Below, piece after piece: positions 33,514-40,626 of a DNA stretch of 64,000 nucleotides. The DNA is taken from NCBI GenBank assembly GCA_025992895.1, contig DAJPGA010000001.1, positions 569,001 through 633,000 of the forward strand. The letters run 5' to 3'. The notes under the pieces are model-generated. The model was given only the letters and a program-made list of their open reading frames with translations, was not told the origin of the DNA and made no database searches. Positions within the stretch are counted from its first letter, which is position 1; each line of letters begins with the position of its first letter. The translations under genes and the position numbers were made by a program. The stretch comes from Veillonellaceae bacterium. Its GTDB lineage: Bacteria; Bacillota; Negativicutes; Veillonellales; Dialisteraceae.

Positions 33514-34385
33514 AAGAAGTCCATGAAGAAACCAACATCTCCATAGAAAGTCTCTGCCGACTCTCAAAGGTCTCCCGGGCAGCTTATTACGGATGGCTGA
33601 ATCATATTAAGAGCGGCCGTGAACTGCTGAGAGAAAAGGTCGCACAGGAGGTCGTGAAAATCCATCAGGAATATCCGGATATGGGATACCGCCGGATGAA
33701 CGATTGGATCAAGAAATATAGCGAGAGTCACCTCAGTGTAAGTGACAGTCTGGTTCTTCGTGTCAGGCGGATACTTAATATTAAGTCCGTGATCAAGTAC
33801 AAGACCGATGGCTGCACCCGTAACGCAAAGGATCCAAAGTACATTTTTGAAAACCTGCTGAACCGTGACTTTGATGCCGGCGTATCCAATGCAAGGTGGA
33901 TGACGGATGTCACTGAATTCAAGTACACAACTGCTGATGGAGTTTTGCACAAGTTATATTTAAGCGCGATTATTGACGGCCACGATCGTCGGATTATCTC
34001 TTATGTCATCGGCGACAGAAACAATACTGCACTGGCTTTTGAGACAATGGAAAAGGCACTTAAAGAGAATCCTGGAGCACATCCAATGATTCATACTGAC
34101 CGCGGATTCCAGTATACAAGCAACGGATTCCATAAGATCGTTGAAAAAGCAGGACTGGTTCACAGCATGTCCCGCGTAGGCTGCTGTGCAGACAACGGTC
34201 TGATGGAAGGGTTCTGGGGAATGCTGAAGCGCGAACGTTACTACACACGTAAATTCACCAGCCGCAAAGCAGTGGTAAGCATGATCAACGGCTACATCTA
34301 CTTCTACAACAACAAACGCATTCAGCGTAAATTACATCTTTTAGCTCCAATGGAAGTATTCAACGCAGCTCCAATGGCTGCATGA
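33438..34385 (+). CDS. IS150-type OrfB (integrase core), made by -1 frameshift
   Basis: About 315 codons in the -1 frame relative to OrfA, opening at the nine-A run. It contains HTH_21 and the rve core with the DDE residues: WMTDVTEFKY, MIHTDRGFQYTSNGF, NGLMEGFWGMLKRE. An ATG at 33654 gives only a truncated product lacking the HTH_21, so the frameshift is the natural route. It is intact and, together with OrfA, this copy should still be mobile. Confidence 0.85.
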   Translation, partial: DGDRGKVAFLEGFSLTHLLRDFKAIKEVHEETNISIESLCRLSKVSRAAYYGWLNHIKSGRELLREKVAQEVVKIHQEYPDMGYRRMNDWIKKYSESHLSVSDSLVLRVRRILNIKSVIKYKTDGCTRNAKDPKYIFENLLNRDFDAGVSNARWMTDVTEFKYTTADGVLHKLYLSAIIDGHDRRIISYVIGDRNNTALAFETMEKALKENPGAHPMIHTDRGFQYTSNGFHKIVEKAGLVHSMSRVGCCADNGLMEGFWGMLKRERYYTRKFTSRKAVVSMINGYIYFYNNKRIQRKLHLLAPMEVFNAAPMAA

Positions 34386-34453
34386 TTAAGATTAAAGTAC
34401 GATTAGATTTTTTATGATATTTATTTGTCTGTATTAACAAATCCGCACCAGCT

Positions 34454-34515
34454 CCCCCTACGGGGCAAGCTCCGACACCCTTAAACCGAACTTCGTTCGA
34501 GGAAAGGCAGAGTTT
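34454..34515. repeat. Interspersed palindromic repeat, copy 6, right part
   Basis: CCCCCTACGGGGCAAGCTCCGACACC, ACCGAACTTCGTTCGAGG: continuation of the framework interrupted by IS copy 2. Confidence 0.7.
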
Positions 34516-34552
34516 TACTGGATTTTGCCACAGCCCTTTCTCGTGATTCGTA

Positions 34553-36445
34553 TTATTCTTTTGCTGTGACTTCTTTGACCCAGGCGATGAAGTTGCCGGT
34601 CGAATTGCCGGTGCGTTCTGCCATGGTGTGCTTTTGGTTCCAGACGGTGGTGAAGAGGACGTCTTTTACGTCCTTTCTTTGCTTCAGGCCGAGGTAAAGG
34701 TTGAGCTCGGTATTGAGAGCCGTGTCACCCTGGAAGAGGCCGGTATTGATGCGCCAGTGGTTGGCAAGGACGGACGGCTTTTCTTCGTCATTTGGAACGA
34801 GGATGAATGTCATCGGATCGTACATGATCTGGCGGATGATGGAGGGGACGCCGAGGCTGTCGACGTTGTCCATTTCATCATAGTAAGATTTTCTGATGTT
34901 GTCATTGTAGTCAGAGTAAGCGCTGTAGCGGTCCTTGTTGTGTTCCATGAGCCAGGACATGCCGCCGTCGAAGTGCATGGCGCTGATCTTGCCATTGCCG
35001 AAGAGAAGGTTTTCCGCCTGGGAGAGCGTGGTGCTGTCGAAGGCGCCGATGCCCTTGGATGCTTTCTTGAGACGGGACGTGAAAGCGCCGATGGATGTGA
35101 TCTTGGCCGTATTCGTCTTGGCGTCATAGGTGATCCATGGGTCATCGCCGTTCAGGCTGTCGATGTAGTCCTGCGGAGTCTGGTAGGTATGAGGCTCGGT
35201 CGGTGTATCCTTCGGGAATGGCATGCCGCCCGGGACCATGGAGGTCGGGCGTTGCTGCGGGCCCTGCCCGGGGAAGCCGCCGTCCATATGGAAATCGCTG
35301 CCGCCCAAGGTGAGCGGGAATTGATTGTCTGAGAGGAAATGGTTGAGCGATGTTTCAATGACACCTTTCATGTAGTCATAGTACGTGCCGCTCGCATTGA
35401 TGCCGTTTCCGTCCCAGCCCTGATGGAGGGTGAGGAGATTTCCATTTTCATCCTTGAGCTGCATGTTGTTCAGGTAAGCGGCATAATTTCTTGCCATGTC
35501 CTGGGAAATCGCGCGGGTCCATGTGCCGTAGGCTCTCTCGCCGTCGTTCGCATACTGGCCCATCATCCATTCATAGGAGAAATCGGCCTGCGTGAGGTTC
35601 GTGATCGGGCACCATGCCTGCGCGCCGTCGATGGCATCGCTCAGAGGCTTTCCCTTCGCATCGGTCATGAGGGCGCCGATGGAAGAAAGATACGGACCGA
35701 AGAAATCACTGTCGCCGGTCGCGCCCATGAGCGCACTCTGCGCGCCGCCGCCGCTGTGGCCGAAGGTGAAGATGCGGTTCTTGCTGCCCGGGATGAGACT
35801 GTCATTGTAGCGAAGGTATCTGACAGCGGCTTTGAGGTCCGTGACGCCCCAGGGAGCGCCGCCGACGAATTCCGTACCGTTCGGGTTCGTGCCGTTTTCT
35901 CTTCCGCGGCATCCTGCAAAGACATAGACGAAACCTTCGGAAAGGTACGTATTGAGTCCGTCAGGATAGTAAGCGGAGGGCGCCTTCTGCGCGGCATATC
36001 CGCCCGTATTGACCGGCATGACGATCGGCGCGGTCCTGGCTGTGTAGTTTCCGACCTTTGCCTTGTCATTGATGATGGCTGTGTACGTGCCGTCCTGATT
36101 CTTCGTGCCCTTCATGTAAGCGCCCGGTACGTAGACAGCGAGCTGCTCGTATTCCGTGGCAGCCGGCTTTGTGCAGTAGACGAGGCCGATCTGGTAGTAA
36201 ATATCATTCTTCTCATCGTAATTCCACTTGGCGGGGTTCACTTTGATCGATTCAGCCGTGAGCGGAGCCTCGGCCGTTTCTTTGGAGTCTGCCTTGTCTG
36301 TCTTTGGAGCCGTCTGTACAAAGGCAGCTGTGGTCTTGAAGACCTGTGCTGCTGAAGGCGTCTCATCAGCAGCAGATGCGAAGGATACGGGAGCGAGGCC
36401 CATCAGCACAGCGGCTGAAAGGGCGAGCCATTTCTTGGATACCAT
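34553..36445 (-). CDS. Secreted tannase-like alpha/beta hydrolase
   Basis: 630 residues from ATG 36445, behind AAGGAGG. The signal peptide KKWLALSAAVLMGLAPVSFA is cleaved near ASAAD. The nucleophile elbow is FGHSGGGAQSALMGATGDS near residue 230, with GCRGRENGTN upstream, a pattern of the subtype B tannase group of bacterial gallate-ester hydrolases. A long lid-like insert (about 330-480), rich in Gly and Pro, precedes the final part. Candidate acid and His residues are not certain. If it is a tannase it would cleave plant galloyl esters in the periplasm or outside the cell, fitting a gut commensal. Other esterase activity is possible. Confidence 0.75.
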   Translation of the reverse strand: MVSKKWLALSAAVLMGLAPVSFASAADETPSAAQVFKTTAAFVQTAPKTDKADSKETAEAPLTAESIKVNPAKWNYDEKNDIYYQIGLVYCTKPAATEYEQLAVYVPGAYMKGTKNQDGTYTAIINDKAKVGNYTARTAPIVMPVNTGGYAAQKAPSAYYPDGLNTYLSEGFVYVFAGCRGRENGTNPNGTEFVGGAPWGVTDLKAAVRYLRYNDSLIPGSKNRIFTFGHSGGGAQSALMGATGDSDFFGPYLSSIGALMTDAKGKPLSDAIDGAQAWCPITNLTQADFSYEWMMGQYANDGERAYGTWTRAISQDMARNYAAYLNNMQLKDENGNLLTLHQGWDGNGINASGTYYDYMKGVIETSLNHFLSDNQFPLTLGGSDFHMDGGFPGQGPQQRPTSMVPGGMPFPKDTPTEPHTYQTPQDYIDSLNGDDPWITYDAKTNTAKITSIGAFTSRLKKASKGIGAFDSTTLSQAENLLFGNGKISAMHFDGGMSWLMEHNKDRYSAYSDYNDNIRKSYYDEMDNVDSLGVPSIIRQIMYDPMTFILVPNDEEKPSVLANHWRINTGLFQGDTALNTELNLYLGLKQRKDVKDVLFTTVWNQKHTMAERTGNSTGNFIAWVKEVTAKE

Positions 36446-36567
36446 ATTATTCCTCCTTAACAAAAGAGCCGCGGATCGTCTTCCAATCCGCGGCATTTCA
36501 TTCTCTCTGAATCATTTCTGATTGTTTTTATTATAGGAGTTTGAAGGGGAAAAATCAAACGACGGAC

Positions 36568-37482
36568 CTAGAATTTGCTCCAGTCGTGGTTGTAGATATC
36601 CCAGTGCTTCTGCTTCTTCAGGTAAGCGATGCTTTCATCGATATCCGCAAGGAGCTGGTCCTTGTCTCTCGGCAGTGTGGCTGCGAGGCGGATGTAGTTG
36701 GAAACGTGGTTGCTTCTGAAAATCATGTGTTCCGTTTCCGGAAGGTCAAGGTGCTCGATGATGACCTTCAGCTCTTCCATGAGTCCGGCCGGGGTGAGCG
36801 GTGTGAACTCGCCGCGTTCGAACTGGTCCTTCAGTTCGCTTCCGCGGTAGAGCATGAGGGAGAGTGCGGAAAGGTGGGTCGGTTTGATTTCATTGATGGC
36901 TTTTGCGGTGGCCAGGGCATGTCTTTCACTGCCCGGAACGCCTGCGATGCCAAGGATGATCATGATGGAAAGCTGCATGCCGGCCGCACGTACGCGTTTG
37001 CCGACTTCGATGGACTGCGGGCCGTCGACGCCTTTGCGGATATCGCGCAGGGTCTGGGTATCGCCGGATTCCATGCCGTAGTAGAGGATCTGCAGGCCTG
37101 CTTCACGAAGCTGGGTCAGTTCTTCCACGGACTTTCTGAGGATATCTCCAGGAGCTGCATACGATGCGACTCTTTCCAGGTTCGGGAAATATTTCTTGAG
37201 CGTATTCAGGATTTTCAGAAGACGTTCGGTTTCGAGAACAAGCGCATCGCCGTCAGCGAGGAATACGCGGCGGACACCGTCGCGGTCGACGGAGTAAGCC
37301 ATGGCGATCTGGCGCATGATTTCTTCATCGGTAAGTTTTTCAAACTGGACGCCGCGGTACATGTTGCAGTAAGTGCAGTGGTTGTGCGCGCATCCACGAG
37401 TCACGCGGAGAATGAAGCTTTCTGCTTCACTCGGCGGACGGTAAACTGGGGTTTCGTAGTCGTCAAAAAATAATCCTGGCAT
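36568..37482 (-). CDS. Radical SAM protein with Cx4Cx2C motif
   Basis: 304 residues from ATG 37482 (AAGGA nine bases upstream). The cluster motif is GCAHNHCTYCNMYRG near 30-45, a C-x4-C-x2-C variant in place of the usual C-x3-C-x2-C, characteristic of a conserved but uncharacterised radical SAM family. VFLADGDALVLE and YYGMESGD follow as SAM-pocket strands. No SPASM or other added domain is seen. It lies alone between the tannase-like gene and ispE and is not associated with a precursor peptide, so it is unlikely to belong to the RiPP cassette. Confidence 0.88.
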   Translation of the reverse strand: MPGLFFDDYETPVYRPPSEAESFILRVTRGCAHNHCTYCNMYRGVQFEKLTDEEIMRQIAMAYSVDRDGVRRVFLADGDALVLETERLLKILNTLKKYFPNLERVASYAAPGDILRKSVEELTQLREAGLQILYYGMESGDTQTLRDIRKGVDGPQSIEVGKRVRAAGMQLSIMIILGIAGVPGSERHALATAKAINEIKPTHLSALSLMLYRGSELKDQFERGEFTPLTPAGLMEELKVIIEHLDLPETEHMIFRSNHVSNYIRLAATLPRDKDQLLADIDESIAYLKKQKHWDIYNHDWSKF

Positions 37483-37708
37483 ACGATCATTTCCTTTCAA
37501 AGTGGGACATTTTTAATGATACTGTTTTGCAAAATAGTTACATACAGTTTTAATAATCACTATTATACATAATTCCCTTGAAAAATACAACAACAAATTT
37601 AAATGTTTAAATATTAATAATTCAAAGGAATGGTATAATGAGTAGGGAAGATAGATCACTATAAAATGAAGAAAGAAAATGCCGGAAATGGCAGGAAAAG
37701 AGGTAATC

Positions 37709-38569
37709 ATGATCACGGAAACAGCGCGCGCGAAAATCAATCTGACGCTTTGGGTCGGGAGGAAGAGGCCGGACGGCTACCACTCGATCGATTCCGTCAT
37801 GCACAGCATATCGCTCTCAGATGAAATTACACTGGAGAAATCGAATGAGATCCTCCTGACAGTCCTCGAAGGCGATGCGCCGGCAGGACAGGAAAACCTC
37901 ATGGTCCGCGCCGCTGAAGCATTCTTTGCCGTGACAGAACTAGAAGGAGGCGTCTTCCTGACGCTGAAGAAACGCATCCCTTCAGGAGCCGGCATGGGAG
38001 GGGGCTCTGCGGATGCAGCCGCCGTCCTTCGCGGGCTTTCCAAAGCCTATGACCATCCGCTCAGCAAGGAAGATCTCCTCAAGGTCGCAGCCAGGATCGG
38101 TGCCGACGTTCCCTTCTGCGTAGAAGGAGGAGCATCCCGCTGTCAGGGCATCGGGGAAATCCTGACGCCGGCCAGAGCCTGGGAAGGCCTCCCGCTCGTC
38201 ATCGCCATGCCGCCGCTCTTCATGCCGACCGGTCCTGCCTACCAGAAGCTCGATGAAAGAAAAGAACTCAGCATCGACAAGACAGAAGACTGCCTCAAAG
38301 CACTCGAAAAAAGAGACTGGGAAGGCCTCGCCGATTCCCTCTCCAACGACTTCGAGCTCGGCCTCTTCCCGAATTCTCCGGGACTCCTCTCGGCAGCCCG
38401 CTACGTCCAGAGCTTCGACTGCCCCACCGTCATGACAGGCTCAGGCTCTGCCTTCTACCTCATTCCCGAAAGCCACGAAGAAGGACAGTGGATCGTCGAA
38501 CAGATCCACGAAGAAAAACCAGACTGGTTCGCCCAGACAGCAGAAACCGTTGGAAGACATGAATTATAA
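37709..38569 (+). CDS. ispE: 4-diphosphocytidyl-2-C-methyl-D-erythritol kinase
   Basis: 286 residues, GHMP kinase fold. ARAKINLTLWVGRKRPDGYH at the N-terminus is the IspE signature and PSGAGMGGGSADAAA (about 98-112) is the ATP-binding loop. The C-terminal MTGSGSAFYL is the third GHMP motif. It phosphorylates CDP-ME in the MEP isoprenoid pathway. ATG 37709 follows AGAGG. A 19-bp tandem duplication (AAGACATGAATTATAAAAG) spans its stop codon but leaves the protein unaffected. Confidence 0.94.
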   Translation: MITETARAKINLTLWVGRKRPDGYHSIDSVMHSISLSDEITLEKSNEILLTVLEGDAPAGQENLMVRAAEAFFAVTELEGGVFLTLKKRIPSGAGMGGGSADAAAVLRGLSKAYDHPLSKEDLLKVAARIGADVPFCVEGGASRCQGIGEILTPARAWEGLPLVIAMPPLFMPTGPAYQKLDERKELSIDKTEDCLKALEKRDWEGLADSLSNDFELGLFPNSPGLLSAARYVQSFDCPTVMTGSGSAFYLIPESHEEGQWIVEQIHEEKPDWFAQTAETVGRHEL

Positions 38570-38593
38570 AAGAAGACATGAATTATAAAAATA

Positions 38594-38641
38594 GAAATCT
38601 CCCTTTGGGTCCAGGAAATTTGGACTCCAAAGGGAGATTTT
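38594..38641. terminator. Bidirectional terminator between ispE and merR
   Basis: AAATCTCCCTTTGG and CCAAAGGGAGATTTTTT outer arms with an inner GTCC/GGAC pair. Confidence 0.92.
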
Positions 38642-38650
38642 TTGATGCTC

Positions 38651-39112
38651 TCAATTTTCAGATGGCTGCGGATTTGCCAAAGAGGGCGCGGCTGTGATGA
38701 ATTCATCCGCGTGGGGGAGTTTATCCTTGGCGAAGAGATGCTTCTCCGTTCCTGCTTCGACAGCCTTTTGGTAATACTCGCATTTGTAATTGATGACGTC
38801 GAGGATTTTCTTCCATTCCTCGATCTGCTTTTCCATTTCCTCCTTGCGGCGAAGGAAAAGTTCGAGACGTTTCTGAAGCGTGCTGTCGCCTTCGTGGACC
38901 CATTCGGAGAACTGGCGGATTTCCTCGATGGAAAGCCCTGCGCCCTTGAGGCACTGGACGATCTGGAGAGAGGCGAGGTCGACGTCGGAGAAGCGGCGGT
39001 ATCCAGACTCGGTCCTTTCGAGGAAGGGGAGAAGGCCTTCCTTGTCATAATAACGGAGCGTCGTCGCCGGGATGCGCGTCATTTTGGAAACTTGCTGGAT
39101 GGTATATGACAT
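38651..39112 (-). CDS. MerR-family transcriptional regulator
   Basis: 153 residues from ATG 39112, four bases after AGGAGG; a longer upstream frame has no support. The winged helix reads TIQQVSKMTRIPATTLRYYD (4-23) and GYRRFSDVDLASLQIVQCLK, followed by a coiled-coil dimerisation helix (LELFLRRKEEMEKQIEEWKK). There is no clear metal-binding Cys cluster. It is divergent from a secreted hydrolase gene whose promoter has a 19-bp spacer, the usual MerR target, so it probably activates that gene in response to an organic ligand or stress. Confidence 0.9.
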   Translation of the reverse strand: MSYTIQQVSKMTRIPATTLRYYDKEGLLPFLERTESGYRRFSDVDLASLQIVQCLKGAGLSIEEIRQFSEWVHEGDSTLQKRLELFLRRKEEMEKQIEEWKKILDVINYKCEYYQKAVEAGTEKHLFAKDKLPHADEFITAAPSLANPQPSEN

Positions 39113-39140
39113 ATTTCCTCCTATTTTTTTGAAAATGCTA

Positions 39141-39171
39141 TTGACCTTAGAGTTAAGTCTAATGTTACACT
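39141..39171 (+). promoter_or_regulatory. MerR-type promoter of secreted hydrolase
   Basis: TTGACC (39141-39146), 19-bp spacer, TACACT (39166-39171). The spacer carries the dyad TTAGA-GTTAAG-TCTAA. A MerR protein would bind there and twist the DNA to align the two boxes. The merR gene itself is divergent and starts 29 bp to the left. Confidence 0.75.
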
Positions 39172-39221
39172 CTACTCGTAAAAGAAGCAAGGTATGGAAT
39201 TCAACCACAGGAGGAATCAAG

Positions 39222-40340
39222 ATGAATAAGAAAATGATGAAACGCGCTCTTACGCTCGCTGCATTCGGACTTCTCATGGCTGGCGGCATGATGAATGCCT
39301 CTGCTATGGACCGCGCGCCCGTAGTACCATCTAAAGCGCCGGCTGAAACGATCGACGCTTCGAAGCTTTTGAACGCATGGGACAAGACATTTCCTGAAGA
39401 TGCAAGGGTGAGCCATAAGAAAGTGACCTTCCACAACAGATACGGCATCACTCTTGTCGGCGACCTTTATACGCCAAAGGACATGAAACCGGGTGAAAAG
39501 CTGGATGCCATTGCCGTGGCCGGCCCGTACGGCGCCGTGAAGGAACAGGTTTCCGGACGCTATGCACAGGAACTGGCGGCCCGCGGTTTCCTGACACTCG
39601 CCTTCGACCCGTCTTACACAGGGGAATCTGGCGGACAGCCGAGAAACACCACATCCCCGGACATTGATACCGAAGATTTCCTGGCAGCTGTCGATTACCT
39701 GTCCAACAGGCCCGACGTCGATCCGCAGAAAATCGGCGTTCTCGGCATCTGCGGCTGGGGCGGCTTTGCCATCAATGCGGCATCCATGGACCTAAGAATC
39801 AAAGCAACCGTGACATCCACCATGTACGACATGAGCCGCGTCATCGCCAACGGCTACTTCGACTACGATAAGACGCCGGAACAGATCAAAGCAGAAAGAA
39901 AGGCCCTTCGTGAAATGGTCAGCGCGCAGAGAACGCTCGACTACAAGAACGGCACCTACAAAATGGCAGGCGGCGTCCCGGAAACCGTCACTCCGGACAT
40001 GCCTGAATTCGTCAGAAACTACCACGACTTCTACCAGACAAAGAGAGGCTACAGCCCGAGATCTTTCGGCTCCACCACAGGCGCAACACTGAGCTCCCTC
40101 CCGGACTTCGCCGGCATGCCGATCAATATCTACGCCGATGAAATCGAGACACCGGTCCTCCTCATCCATGGAGAAAAAGCCCATTCCCGCTACTTCAGCG
40201 AAGACATCTACAAGAAGATGAAAGGAAATAACAAAGAACTCCTCATCATTCCTGGCGCCGTCCACACCGACCTCTACGATCATATGGACGTCATCCCGTT
40301 CGCCAGGATTGCAGAATTCTTCAAGACAAACTTGAAATAA
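39222..40340 (+). CDS. Secreted alpha/beta hydrolase with Cys nucleophile elbow
   Basis: 372 residues from ATG 39222, behind AGGAGG. Signal peptide with core RALTLAAFGLLMAGGMMNASA. The hydrolase fold shows FDPSYTGESGG and the elbow GVLGICGWGGFA near 170, where Cys replaces Ser as in dienelactone-hydrolase-like and YcjY-like proteins. IHGEKAHSRYF and PGAVHTDLYD carry the candidate acid and the catalytic His. A periplasmic esterase or lactonase role is plausible. Control by the divergent MerR protein suggests induction by a small toxic or phenolic compound. Confidence 0.82.
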   Translation: MNKKMMKRALTLAAFGLLMAGGMMNASAMDRAPVVPSKAPAETIDASKLLNAWDKTFPEDARVSHKKVTFHNRYGITLVGDLYTPKDMKPGEKLDAIAVAGPYGAVKEQVSGRYAQELAARGFLTLAFDPSYTGESGGQPRNTTSPDIDTEDFLAAVDYLSNRPDVDPQKIGVLGICGWGGFAINAASMDLRIKATVTSTMYDMSRVIANGYFDYDKTPEQIKAERKALREMVSAQRTLDYKNGTYKMAGGVPETVTPDMPEFVRNYHDFYQTKRGYSPRSFGSTTGATLSSLPDFAGMPINIYADEIETPVLLIHGEKAHSRYFSEDIYKKMKGNNKELLIIPGAVHTDLYDHMDVIPFARIAEFFKTNLK

Positions 40341-40369
40341 GGGAATAATAGAAGGAAAAGGGGCTGTGA

Positions 40370-40525
40370 CAAAGCCCACCCAAATGCTGCTTCTTCCTTT
40401 TTTCGAGCGCAGCGAGGTTTAAGGGTGTTTGACCTTGCCTCGTAGAGGAAGGTGGCGCCGAAGGCGACGAATGAAGTTCATTTCCTTCGAGCGGAGCGAG
40501 GCTTTGAGGTTTTCAGATAGACCGA
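40370..40525. repeat. Interspersed palindromic repeat, copy 7 (inverted orientation)
   Basis: The framework appears reversed: TTCGAGCGCAGCGAGG, GACCTTGCCTCGTAGAGGAAGGTG, GCGCCGAAGGCG, GATGAAGTTCATTTCC, TTCGAGCGGAGCGAGG. Confidence 0.65.
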
Positions 40526-40568
40526 ATAAATACATTTGTTAGTATCCTTTAATGGAATATTCCAACAC

Positions 40569-40620
40569 AAAAGGAGCTGTAGCAAAATGATTGAACATTT
40601 TGTCACAGCTCCTTTCTTTT
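40569..40620. terminator. Terminator of SLH porin gene
   Basis: AAAGGAGCTGT-AGCAAAATG and CATTTTG-TCACAGCTCCTTT arms. T-rich end CTTTCTTTTT on the plus strand; member of the shared hairpin family. Confidence 0.82.
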
Positions 40621-40626
40621 TATTCC

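Larger units (their letters stand above)
32723..34450 (+). mobile_element. IS3-family (IS150-like) insertion sequence, copy 2
   Basis: 1728 bp with the same TGGT-type ends as copy 1. The flanks carry a 3-bp direct repeat GCT (32720-32722 and 34451-34453). The target is the equivalent palindromic module (AGCTCCCCCTACGGGGCAAGCT) of another intergenic repeat. Internal differences from copy 1 cluster around 33650-33780. Confidence 0.9.

Noticed and set aside
33438..34385. IS copy 2 orfB taken as a pseudogene because it lacks its own good start
   Set aside because: IS3 elements normally make OrfAB by -1 frameshift at an A-run, which is present; the frame is intact.
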